Below are positions 34,602 through 43,035 of a stretch of 64,000 nt of DNA, piece after piece. The translations under genes were made by a program, and so were the position numbers. Position 1 is the stretch's first letter, and the number at the start of each line of letters is the position of its first letter. The notes beneath the pieces are model-generated. The model was not told the origin of the DNA, did no database searches, and saw only the letters and a program-made list of their open reading frames with translations. The DNA is from an uncultured Prevotellaceae bacterium (GTDB lineage: Bacteria; Bacteroidota; Bacteroidia; Bacteroidales; Muribaculaceae), in contig ONOU01000029.1 of assembly GCA_900319525.1 (NCBI GenBank), positions 1 to 64,000 of the forward strand, read 5' to 3'.

Positions 34602-34964
34602 TTAATAGGTGGTTAACGTTCCCTCGTAGGAGTTGCCTGAGGGGGAGTCGATGGTGATGACGTGGGTGCCGGCGCTCAGTGAGGAGATGTTGAACGTGTC
34701 GTAGGTGCCGCTGACGGTCGTGGTCATTTCCACCGCCCCCGTCGTGACCGAGCTGATCTCCACGTCGTAGTAACTCACTACTCCGCCGCCATCGATGATG
34801 ATCGTCTGAGTTTCATCATCATAATAAACACATGGCTGATCAAGTGGCATGATTACACCCGAACGATTCTTTATAGGATCGTCTTGAATAATAACAATTT
34901 CATCGGGATCGGCATAAGAGATCAATGACACTGATGCCAGTAATAACACAAGAAAGTTCTTCAT
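34602..34964 (-). CDS. DUF3244 small secreted protein
   Basis: The protein has 120 residues from ATG 34964, with signal peptide FLVLLLASVSLISYA. The body is a small beta-sandwich (TIIIDGGGVVSYYDVEISSV; FNISSLSAGTHVITIDSPSG), matching DUF3244, a Bacteroidales family of unknown function usually encoded near TPR/helix-turn-helix membrane regulators, as here. The 281-base gap to the regulator gene shows a -7-like TAAATTTG at 35001-34994 and nothing else clear. Confidence 0.75.
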   Translation of the reverse strand: MKNFLVLLLASVSLISYADPDEIVIIQDDPIKNRSGVIMPLDQPCVYYDDETQTIIIDGGGVVSYYDVEISSVTTGAVEMTTTVSGTYDTFNISSLSAGTHVITIDSPSGNSYEGTLTTY

Positions 34965-35245
34965 AAGCATTTGTTTAATGATTATTTTCACTGCAAATTT
35001 AAAATGTATATTTCATTGTGTCATCCTATGAATCGTGAAAAATATATTTGCAGCGTTCACATTTTGTTATATCACAGACAATAAAGTGATTACGTGAATA
35101 ATTGAGCCTTGTAGCTGCTTGAGACATTAAATCTTGGTGAAAAGATATGCAATAAAGAGGTATTTATATTTATCTTTAGGAGTGCTTCATAGGTGAAAAA
35201 TTGGAAATGTGAACGGAGAAACTATTATTTCCGGTAGTCTGATAT

Positions 35246-36892
35246 TCAGCCGTCGCCTTCCAGTAATTGTTCCAAATAATCCTGCAAGGGGATACCAAGG
35301 TTCAGTTTCTGGGCAATGATTTTGCGCTTATTGATGACGTATCTGGGAGAATAATTGAGAATCATAGCCATTTCAATGTATGAGAACCCGCAGCATGACA
35401 GTTCTATGAACTTGAGATCCTTGTTGGTGATTCGGGGATAGCTTGCAAACGAGGAAATGATTCCATTATGTTTCTTGTCTAGAAATGTTCTCAACTCGCG
35501 CCAGAAATCTTCATCAGCCACCTCGACGACGGTTTCTTTGATTTGTTTAGCGATCTCTGGTGTGGAGTTTAACGCTTCATTGCCAGAACAATATTTCAAC
35601 AGTGGTACCAGGTTGCTGACCAGTCGCTCAATGACAGCACTCTTGGTATCCAGCTGATTGAGCAAGTCGTCGTGATCTTGGATTTGGGCCTTCTTCAGGT
35701 CTCGTATTATCGCATGTGCCACATACTGTTTGCGCAGTGCGGTGTAAATAATGGATACGATGATTGCAAGCCCCACGACTATCAATGCTATGATAGTCCA
35801 ATGCAGTAGCTTGAGTTTTAATTGATTCTGTTCATCCTGCTCGGCGTTAAAGTCGCTTTCTACTTGATGGATAATGTGTTTTACCTTGTTGTTCTGGATG
35901 GAGTCTGACACCTCATGTCCCTGCATGTCATAAAGCGCGCTCTGGATGGAATCCCCCTCTAGGCGCGAGATTCTCGACAGTATAAAGTTATACCTCGCGG
36001 TGGACTGACCACTTCTTGTGCTATGAGCCAGCTGATTTAATTTGTCGATGTAATATCTGGCCGAATCGGCCACACCGGTACGCGCATAAATATCTGCCAG
36101 GTCAAGAAGAAGGTGCTGATTCACGTATTTCCCATAGTGCTGATAGCAATCGAGGGCAATGCGCTTGGCCTTGATGTATGATTTGCCGACTTGCAACAAT
36201 TGGCGGCACATGAGCTCCTGGCACATAAAGTAGCTGGCGCTGTCGTTAAGTTCGGTAGCAAGCCGCGATGCCTCATGCAACAATCGCTCGGAGTTTTCCT
36301 TATGAACGACCCCGTTGCTGCTTGCCACCATGATCAGGCATGCCAACTGCTGCTGCTTGTCATTAATCAATCGATAAAACCGTAGGGCTTGTTTGCTTTT
36401 TTCGTAACATGCCTGCATGTCTCCATGATAGCGGCGGTACAGGTCGGCGATGCGGGTGTTGATCTGTCCCAGGTTGGCGTAGTCGGTGGAGTCGGCGGCG
36501 GCTTCGGCGGTCTTGTAGTAGATCATGGCGCTGTCGATGTGGTCGAGTTCTTCCATGACGGCACCCTTGTAGAGGTTGGCGCGGGTCAGTTTCTCGCGCT
36601 CGCCGTTGTGGGCGCGGTACCAGTGCAGGGCGCGGGTGATGGTACTGTCGTCGCGGGCGGTGATGGGCTGGTAGGTCTTGTAGCGGGCCTGGGTGAGCAG
36701 CAGGTCACGGTAGGCACTGTCGGCCGCCCCGCGCACGGTGTCGAGGGCGCTCAGTACGGCCAGTGCACTGTCGGGGGTGCTCCACATCAGGCTGTCGGCC
36801 TGCACGAGCCGCCCGTCATAGCGCGCACGCCCGCCACAGCCCGTGACCAAGAATATCGCTGCAATTAATATGAGAAAAGCCTGAAATCTCAT
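35246..36892 (-). CDS. Membrane TPR protein with C-terminal helix-turn-helix
   Basis: The protein has 548 residues. It begins with a lipobox-like signal (AAIFLVTGC, C19), followed by helical TPR-type repeats over about 30-340, one transmembrane helix at about 361-385, a coiled coil, and a C-terminal LuxR-like helix-turn-helix (TNKDLKFIELSCCGFSYIEM, YSPRYVINKRKIIAQKL). This layout is a one-protein sensor: periplasmic TPRs and a cytoplasmic DNA-binding end. How a lipidated N-terminus and an internal helix coexist is unclear. The adjacent DUF3244 gene is a likely target. Confidence 0.82.
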   Translation of the reverse strand: MRFQAFLILIAAIFLVTGCGGRARYDGRLVQADSLMWSTPDSALAVLSALDTVRGAADSAYRDLLLTQARYKTYQPITARDDSTITRALHWYRAHNGEREKLTRANLYKGAVMEELDHIDSAMIYYKTAEAAADSTDYANLGQINTRIADLYRRYHGDMQACYEKSKQALRFYRLINDKQQQLACLIMVASSNGVVHKENSERLLHEASRLATELNDSASYFMCQELMCRQLLQVGKSYIKAKRIALDCYQHYGKYVNQHLLLDLADIYARTGVADSARYYIDKLNQLAHSTRSGQSTARYNFILSRISRLEGDSIQSALYDMQGHEVSDSIQNNKVKHIIHQVESDFNAEQDEQNQLKLKLLHWTIIALIVVGLAIIVSIIYTALRKQYVAHAIIRDLKKAQIQDHDDLLNQLDTKSAVIERLVSNLVPLLKYCSGNEALNSTPEIAKQIKETVVEVADEDFWRELRTFLDKKHNGIISSFASYPRITNKDLKFIELSCCGFSYIEMAMILNYSPRYVINKRKIIAQKLNLGIPLQDYLEQLLEGDG

Positions 36893-36943
36893 TCTATCAA
36901 AATAACGCCAAGAGGCCGTTGTTTATTGCGAGAAGCTGTTTTG

Positions 36944-37966
36944 CTATTCATAGCAGCGGTCGATGAGCTGGGAGCAGCGCCAGGTGAGGATGTGCACTCC
37001 GTCATAGAAACTGTGCAGGTCGTTCATGATCACGCTGTCGCCGCTGAAGTCATGCACCCTGTCGCGGCCCATGATCTCGCACAACACCGCGTGATCGATG
37101 GGCGAAAGGGCGGGGCTGCGGAATTGCGGCGGCACAATCACCACGCAGTCGATGTGTTGACTGTCGATCATCGAGGCAATCTCGCGAAGTATTGCCGCCG
37201 CCTTCTCGTCGATACTCAGCGGACGGGGGTTGGGCAGGGGGCGCATGTCGGCAAGCCATTGCCGGTCGCCATAATAGGTGTCGGGATCCTTAAGAATAAC
37301 GCTGTCCAGGCCACGGCTGGAGTCCTCGTTGATCAACTCGTCACGGCCGCTGGGAATTGCCGACATCTTGCCGTCCTCGATGAGTTTCCTGGCCAGGCGC
37401 TCGGTAGGCCACAGCTTGTACAAGAACACAAACGGGTCACGAAAGGCGTTGAAGTGCAGCTGGTGGAAATGCAGGCGAGTGATCGCCGGCGACACATCAT
37501 AGTGGGGCACAAACGGCATCTCGCCATAGCGCTCGGGGCGGCGGAATATCTCCTCCTCCATGATCATCAAGGCATGACGCACCGGGTAGCCGTGGTCAAT
37601 GAGGTAACGCAGCTCGTCGCGGATGCCCGACAAGGTCTCGGCTCCGGCGGTGAAGTGATAGATGCTGGCGCTGTCGGGCAGGTGCCGTGACCAGGCGGCA
37701 GCTGTAAAGTTGGACGAAATCGATGACCCAAAGATGAAGGAATCGTAATGCCGCGTGGGGTTATAATACTTCAGCCCCTCGACGGCGACATAGCGCTTGT
37801 TGGGCATGCGCTCCAGTGTCTCGCCCGGCGCTATCGAGACGCCGTCATAGGGGTGCACCACCTTGAACGGGTCCACCGCCACATACAATGCGACAAATGC
37901 CGCCACGGGCAACAGTGCCACCAATGAGCGCTTTACAAACTTGCCAAAACCTGATTGCCTACCCAT
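36944..37966 (-). CDS. SGNH-like membrane-anchored hydrolase paired with MBOAT
   Basis: The protein has 340 residues from ATG 37966. One N-terminal membrane helix (SLVALLPVAAFVALYVAV) precedes an extracytoplasmic domain with a GDSL-like nucleophile motif FIFGSSISSNF (S81 or S82) and a C-terminal FYDGVHILTW that can supply the Asp/His pair. It starts four bases after the MBOAT stop. Such partners of MBOAT acyltransferases (AlgJ/AlgX- or DHHW-like) complete O-acyl transfer to polysaccharides. I rate the SGNH fold as likely and the substrate as unknown. Confidence 0.72.
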   Translation of the reverse strand: MGRQSGFGKFVKRSLVALLPVAAFVALYVAVDPFKVVHPYDGVSIAPGETLERMPNKRYVAVEGLKYYNPTRHYDSFIFGSSISSNFTAAAWSRHLPDSASIYHFTAGAETLSGIRDELRYLIDHGYPVRHALMIMEEEIFRRPERYGEMPFVPHYDVSPAITRLHFHQLHFNAFRDPFVFLYKLWPTERLARKLIEDGKMSAIPSGRDELINEDSSRGLDSVILKDPDTYYGDRQWLADMRPLPNPRPLSIDEKAAAILREIASMIDSQHIDCVVIVPPQFRSPALSPIDHAVLCEIMGRDRVHDFSGDSVIMNDLHSFYDGVHILTWRCSQLIDRCYE

Positions 37967-37970
37967 ACCG

Positions 37971-39368
37971 CTAGAACTGGAAATAGATGAACTGCATGTT
38001 GCGGTCCAGGCTCGCAATGGAGATACCGGCCAGTAGACCCCAATAGATGATCCAACGCACCACCGTGGGGAACGGGAGCCGCTCTAACGGGAATTCCTGA
38101 CGGCGTCCCAGCCACTCGATGATGAAGAAGGGCACAATGTAGAAAACAGGTTGGCCAAAGACGGGGCGCTGGCTCCAAGAGCCATTCACAATCACGTCAC
38201 ATATCTCACCCAGGTGGGTGATGCCATTAGCGCGGAAGGCGATAAACACCATCGCAAACAGGAAGAACGTCAACAGGCATTGCGGCAATTCGCGCCATGT
38301 GGCATGCTCGCTGAGGCGCTTGCGGGGCATGAACACAAAGGGCAACAGCAGCAGGCCGTTGACCGTACCCCAGATGACGAATGTCCAGTCGGCACCATGC
38401 CACAGTCCCGAAAGCGAGAATACAATCATGATGTTGAGTGCCGTGCGCCACTTGCCACGCCTGGAACCGCCCAGCGGGAAATAGACGTAGTGGCGGAACC
38501 AGGTCATCAACGAGATGTGCCACCGCTGCCACAATTCCTTCATGTTGCGGGAGAAGAACGGGTAACGGAAGTTGGGCTGCAACCTGATGTTGAGCAACCG
38601 TGCCGAGCCGATGGCGATGTCGCTGTATCCCGAGAAATCGGCATAGATCTGCACGGCAAACAGGATGCCGGCCCAAATCATGCTCGGGGCAGCATAGTAA
38701 TAGGGATTGTACAACAGCTGGTCAACATAGTAGCCCACACTGTCGGCAATGATGACTTTCTTGGCGAGACCCCACAGTATCTGGCGCATGCCGATGACCG
38801 CCGTGTCATAGTCAAACTCCTTCTTCCTCAAGAACTGGGGCAACAGGTTGGTCGCACGCTCAATGGGGCCGGCAACCAGCTGCGGGAAGAAGGCGATAAA
38901 CACACCGAAGGCCACCACATCACGCGTGGGCTTGACATCGCCGCGATAGACATCGATGGTATAGCTGATGGCCTGGAACGTGTAGAACGAGATGCCCACG
39001 GGCAGTAGAATGTTCAGCGTGGGCCAGTCGGGATTGAGGCCGAACAGTCCCAGCAGATGGACAAAGCTGTCGCGCAAGAAGTTCAGGTACTTGAATACGG
39101 CCAGGATGCCCAGATTGAGCACAATGTTGGCAGCAGCCCAAGTCTTGTCATGGCTGGAACGGTCACCACGCATGAAGAGGGCCGTGCTATAGGTGGCCAA
39201 CGACGTGATGACAATCAAACCCAGCATCTTCCAGTCCCACCAGCCGTAGAACACGTAACTGGCAATGAGCAGGAAGAGGTTCTGCCACTTGAGGTGGCGG
39301 CGCAGTCCCCAGTAGATAAAAAAGACCAGGGGCAAGAACAACGCGTATGTATAGGTGTCGAATTGCAT
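37971..39368 (-). CDS. MBOAT family O-acyltransferase
   Basis: This 465-residue polytopic protein is of the AlgI/DltB type. Conserved parts are LPVGISFYTFQAISYTIDVYRG, LVAGPIERATNLLPQFLRKK, FADFSGYSDIAIGSARLL, RWHISLMTWFRHYVYFPLGG and the catalytic histidine H324 in SGLWHGADWTFVIWG. It moves acyl groups across the inner membrane for O-acetylation of an exported glycan, together with the SGNH-like protein encoded next to it. Its leader carries the ACTAACAACT repeat and a TACCTTTG at 39386-39379. Confidence 0.95.
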   Translation of the reverse strand: MQFDTYTYALFLPLVFFIYWGLRRHLKWQNLFLLIASYVFYGWWDWKMLGLIVITSLATYSTALFMRGDRSSHDKTWAAANIVLNLGILAVFKYLNFLRDSFVHLLGLFGLNPDWPTLNILLPVGISFYTFQAISYTIDVYRGDVKPTRDVVAFGVFIAFFPQLVAGPIERATNLLPQFLRKKEFDYDTAVIGMRQILWGLAKKVIIADSVGYYVDQLLYNPYYYAAPSMIWAGILFAVQIYADFSGYSDIAIGSARLLNIRLQPNFRYPFFSRNMKELWQRWHISLMTWFRHYVYFPLGGSRRGKWRTALNIMIVFSLSGLWHGADWTFVIWGTVNGLLLLPFVFMPRKRLSEHATWRELPQCLLTFFLFAMVFIAFRANGITHLGEICDVIVNGSWSQRPVFGQPVFYIVPFFIIEWLGRRQEFPLERLPFPTVVRWIIYWGLLAGISIASLDRNMQFIYFQF

Positions 39369-39391
39369 AACTCGGTGGCAAAGGTAGTAAA

Positions 39392-39436
39392 TAGTTGTTA
39401 GTTGTTAGTCGTCAGTTGTTAGTTTTTTGGTGTTAG
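39392..39436. repeat. ACTAACAACT-type repeat, copy 5
   Basis: TAGTTGTTAGTTGTTAGTCG followed by TCAGTTGTTAG and a further GTGTTAG lies upstream of the MBOAT start, in the gap to the divergent 39468 gene. Confidence 0.65.
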
Positions 39437-39467
39437 ATTTTTGAGGGCAGGCCGGTAGGCACGGTTT

Positions 39468-40643
39468 TTGCTTTTTAGCATAGTGATGTTTATCTACACC
39501 TATACCGAAGTTGAAGGAAGCGAGTCACAGTGCGTGGCTGGCGAGATTGACCATGTGATGAAGCCAGCGTTTGGAGACCGGCCCAGTGCCAACGGCCGAC
39601 AGGGAACCGGTCCCAGACTCAGCGCAAGGATGTTACAGGAATATGAGGCGGCACACCGCCAGCTGCAGGATACCATCACCGCCGCTACAGTGGAACTTGT
39701 GGAGATGGGCAATTATGGCGTGGGCCTGAGCGTGAAGTCGCCTTGTGGACTGACATTATGTCATGCAGTACAAGGCAATGCCGTGACCGCAAAACTCGAC
39801 ATCGAGGAGATGCACTACCACCAGCAGTGGAGCGCAACGCCGATGGAGGTCATCGACCGGAGCCGCATCGTCGAGACATCGCAGCTGTTTCTTGAACATG
39901 CCCCGCAATGGCGCGAACAGATCGCCTCGGCCTTCAAGAACGACAGCAAGGGGGTGAAAATGCGCAACATGGCCATGAATAACATGGACGCCTATCTCGA
40001 GCGCTACTTTGACGGCACAGGCATCACCTACTACTTTGACAAGCGGCATGCCGACGGCCACAAGGGACGTCTGCTCGTGCGCATGAACGCCTACAAGACG
40101 CTGGACCTGCCCATTCCCCACGACAACTTCATCAACCATCTGGATTTGGTCAAACCCCACATGGTAGCGTTTGCCTATATGGCCCGCGACGGACGTTTTA
40201 CCGTGCGTGGCGAGGTGCGCGACGACTGGCAACACGCTCCACAGCAACAAGTTGAAACTCCTGTCGAGGAGCCTCCGCGTCCCAGTGGCATCAAGGGCTG
40301 GCTGCAGCGCCTGCTGAATGGAAGCCCCGAGAAAGATGACAAGCCGGCCCCAACAGCCCTGCAACAACTGGTTGACGAGTGCATGAGGGACAAGAAATGG
40401 CAATATCACCTCACCGAGGACGATGAGGAGGGACGCCGTGAACTCCACATCCGCCTCAACAAGGGCTTGTCGATGATTATCGACCTGAATCAGGGTGGCG
40501 ACTTGAAGGCCCGCATCACCCATGACAGCGACTACATCCCCCAGCTGCTGGAGCTGGGCCGCCTGTTCCCATACCGCTTGACAGGCCCCCGCAAGAAGGC
40601 CGAGTGGATAACTGCCAAGAGCGGACATGAGCCTGCCAAGTAG
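39468..40643 (+). CDS. Unrecognised protein, first gene of the MoxR/VWA operon
   Basis: This 391-residue, mostly soluble protein has no family that I recognise. Two related halves are possible: both about residues 50-125 (LSARMLQEYEAAHRQLQDTI, GVGLSVKSPCGLTL) and about 290-385 (TALQQLVDECMRDKKWQYHL, LSMIIDLNQGGDLKARI) resemble a helix plus beta-sheet type III chaperone-like fold. A Pro/Glu-rich linker (VETPVEEPPRPSG) lies near 260. The start is uncertain; ATG 39486 is an alternative. It precedes the AAA+ gene by 45 bases and has no promoter I can identify. Confidence 0.65.
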   Translation: MLFSIVMFIYTYTEVEGSESQCVAGEIDHVMKPAFGDRPSANGRQGTGPRLSARMLQEYEAAHRQLQDTITAATVELVEMGNYGVGLSVKSPCGLTLCHAVQGNAVTAKLDIEEMHYHQQWSATPMEVIDRSRIVETSQLFLEHAPQWREQIASAFKNDSKGVKMRNMAMNNMDAYLERYFDGTGITYYFDKRHADGHKGRLLVRMNAYKTLDLPIPHDNFINHLDLVKPHMVAFAYMARDGRFTVRGEVRDDWQHAPQQQVETPVEEPPRPSGIKGWLQRLLNGSPEKDDKPAPTALQQLVDECMRDKKWQYHLTEDDEEGRRELHIRLNKGLSMIIDLNQGGDLKARITHDSDYIPQLLELGRLFPYRLTGPRKKAEWITAKSGHEPAK

Positions 40644-40688
40644 CGTGTAAAGACAAGAAATCACAAGACAATCATCTAAAACAATATA

Positions 40689-41759
40689 ATGGCTATCACA
40701 ATCAACACCGGCGACCTCAAGACCATTCTCGAGACCACGCCATCAACACAGAACATCCTGCTCGTGGGTAAGCACGGCATCGGCAAGAGCGAAATCATCA
40801 CCCGCCACTTCGAGGACAAGGGTATTCCCGTCATCGCACTGTTCTTGGGACAGATGAGCGACCCTGGCGACCTCATCGGCCTGCCCAATAAGGACGAGAA
40901 GACCGGCAAGACCGAGTTCATGCCGCCCTACTGGTTCCCCATGGACGACAAGCCCGTGGTGCTGTTCCTCGACGAGATGAACCGCGCAAGACCCGAGATC
41001 CTGCAATCGGTCATGGATCTGTCGCTCAACCGCAAGCTGGCTGGCCGCTCGCTGCCAGCAGGCAGCCGCGTCATTGCCGCCGTCAACGATGGCGAGGAGT
41101 ACCAGTTGACCGACCTCGACCCCGCTCTGGTGTCGCGTTTCAACGTCTATTTCTTCTCTCCCACTGTGGGCGAGTGGCTCTTCTGGGCCAAGCAGCACGG
41201 CATTGACCAGCGCGTGATTTCCTTTATCGAGGAGCACCCCGACGAACTGGAGAAGAACGTGGACATCAACAAGGGCACCTTTGACAAGACGCCCGACCGC
41301 CGCGCGTGGGTGCGTGTGTCGGGACTGCTGCAATCGGTGGGTGCCATCAGTGACATGAATCGCTTGGCCAAGATGATCACCGGTGTCATCGGTGCCCGCT
41401 CGGCCTCGATGTTCATTCAGTCACTCAACCAGTCACGCATGATTACCGCCCGTGAAGTGCTAGCCGACTTTGCCGCCTGCCAGCAGGAGCTGGCCACCTA
41501 CACGATGCCCCAGATCGCCGTCATCAACGAGGGCATCTTCCAGACACTGGAACTGGGGGTAAAGCGCGACGAGAGCGAGACCATCGGGCGCAACCTGGTG
41601 CGTTACATCCGCTGGATGCTGACTGGCGGACGCCAGGAGGCCATCGCCCACTTCGCCTCATTCTTTGAGCATGCGACCTATCCTAATGCCAATGCCTACA
41701 TCATGATGGATTGCCGCGAGGCATTGACGTTGATTAACCAGATGATCAACGACCTATGA
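40689..41759 (+). CDS. MoxR-type AAA+ ATPase
   Basis: The protein has 356 residues. Walker A GKHGIGKS is at 27-34, Walker B is VVLFLDEMNRA, sensor 1 is RVIAAVNDGEEY, and an arginine finger is likely in LDPALVSRFNVYF. MoxR ATPases act as chaperones that remodel or insert metal in targets and are commonly paired with a VWA protein. The next gene, which encodes a VWA domain, overlaps this one by four bases (ATGA), so the partnership is clear. The target is unknown. Confidence 0.92.
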   Translation: MAITINTGDLKTILETTPSTQNILLVGKHGIGKSEIITRHFEDKGIPVIALFLGQMSDPGDLIGLPNKDEKTGKTEFMPPYWFPMDDKPVVLFLDEMNRARPEILQSVMDLSLNRKLAGRSLPAGSRVIAAVNDGEEYQLTDLDPALVSRFNVYFFSPTVGEWLFWAKQHGIDQRVISFIEEHPDELEKNVDINKGTFDKTPDRRAWVRVSGLLQSVGAISDMNRLAKMITGVIGARSASMFIQSLNQSRMITAREVLADFAACQQELATYTMPQIAVINEGIFQTLELGVKRDESETIGRNLVRYIRWMLTGGRQEAIAHFASFFEHATYPNANAYIMMDCREALTLINQMINDL

Positions 41760-42955
41760 TGACCGTAGGTGACCGCATCAAGACGCTCTCACAGGACTGG
41801 TTCCTCACCGAGCCGCTCCTGTTTGCCGTGTTGTGTACCCACGCCATTAAGCGTAACGACAACATGGGGTGCGACATGCGTTGCGGCAAGGGCATCATCG
41901 AGTACAACCCCGAGCGGCTGGAACACTTTGATGACAATCAGCTGGCCCTGCGCCTCAAGGCCGAGGTCGTGCGCATCATCCTCAAGCACCCTTACCAACG
42001 TCAGCCCTATAATCCCCGTCGTGACGTGATGCGTCTGTCGAGCGACCTGACGCTGTGTGACAACCTTGACGGCATGGACACCATCGGGCTGGAGCCGCCC
42101 AGCATCTTTGACATCGAGCGCGACCAGGCATTCGAGCAGTACTACTCGCTCATGGCAGGGCAAGTGCTGCAACTCGAACAGAATGCCGACGCCGATGGCA
42201 TACCCATCGACATGGACCTGCCCAGCAACGGACAGGGTGACGGCAGCGAGGGCGACATCACCAAGAGTATGCTGGAGGCCGACGCAGGAGCCTCGCTATG
42301 GGAGGAAGATGAGCTCATGAGCGAGAAGGTCAACCACGAGATCGAGACGGCACAGCGCACCAACCAGTGGGGTTCGCTGGGTGGCGACCTCAAGGCGCTC
42401 ATCGAGAGCACCCTGGTGAGCAAACAGAACTTCCGCGCCATCTTGAGCCAGTTCCGCGCCAGCATCTTGAGCACCAAACGCCACCTGACGCGCATGCGTC
42501 CCAACCGCCGCTACGGCTTTGACGCCATGGGTAGCCAATATGCTTACAGCACACGGCTGCTGGTCGCCGTCGATGTGAGCGGCAGCGTGCCCGACGAGGA
42601 CATCCGCAAGTTCCTGGCCGTGATCAACCGCTTTTTCAAGCAGGGTATCGAGCGCATTGAGGTCATCGAGTTTGACAGCAAAATCACTACCGAAAAGCCC
42701 ATCCTGCTCAAACAGGCCACCAAATCGATCCACGTCACAGGCCGTGGCGGCACCAACTTCCAACCCGCCATCGACTTCTACTATGAGCACGAGGAATATG
42801 ACGGTCTGGTCTTCCTCACCGACGGCTATGCCGCCAAGCCCGTAGTCCCCGACAACAAGCGCCACAAGCCTCTGGCCTGGATTCTCACGACCAATGGCGG
42901 CAACGAGGACAACCTCAAGCCCTTTGGCCCTGTCGTGCGCATCACGGGCCTATAG
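41756..42955 (+). CDS. VWA domain protein with degenerate metallopeptidase-like N-terminus
   Basis: The protein has 399 residues. The N-terminal region (about 5-110) matches the DUF2201-type putative metallopeptidase domain. The expected zinc motif HExxHxxxxH reads A69-E70-x-x-R73-x-x-x-x-H78, so it is unlikely to bind zinc. An acidic linker follows at about 145-200. The C-terminal VWA domain from about 265 has an intact MIDAS (D273-V-S-G-S, then GRGGTNF and LTDGYA). VWA proteins of this type present or recruit targets for MoxR ATPases. The start codon overlaps the ATPase stop. Confidence 0.88.
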   Translation: MMTVGDRIKTLSQDWFLTEPLLFAVLCTHAIKRNDNMGCDMRCGKGIIEYNPERLEHFDDNQLALRLKAEVVRIILKHPYQRQPYNPRRDVMRLSSDLTLCDNLDGMDTIGLEPPSIFDIERDQAFEQYYSLMAGQVLQLEQNADADGIPIDMDLPSNGQGDGSEGDITKSMLEADAGASLWEEDELMSEKVNHEIETAQRTNQWGSLGGDLKALIESTLVSKQNFRAILSQFRASILSTKRHLTRMRPNRRYGFDAMGSQYAYSTRLLVAVDVSGSVPDEDIRKFLAVINRFFKQGIERIEVIEFDSKITTEKPILLKQATKSIHVTGRGGTNFQPAIDFYYEHEEYDGLVFLTDGYAAKPVVPDNKRHKPLAWILTTNGGNEDNLKPFGPVVRITGL

Positions 42956-43035
42956 AAAAGACTCACGCCATGCAACCCACCTGACGGCTTGTGCATGACG
43001 CGAGCGTGAAAAATGAAACAGGTGCGTGTCTTTTT

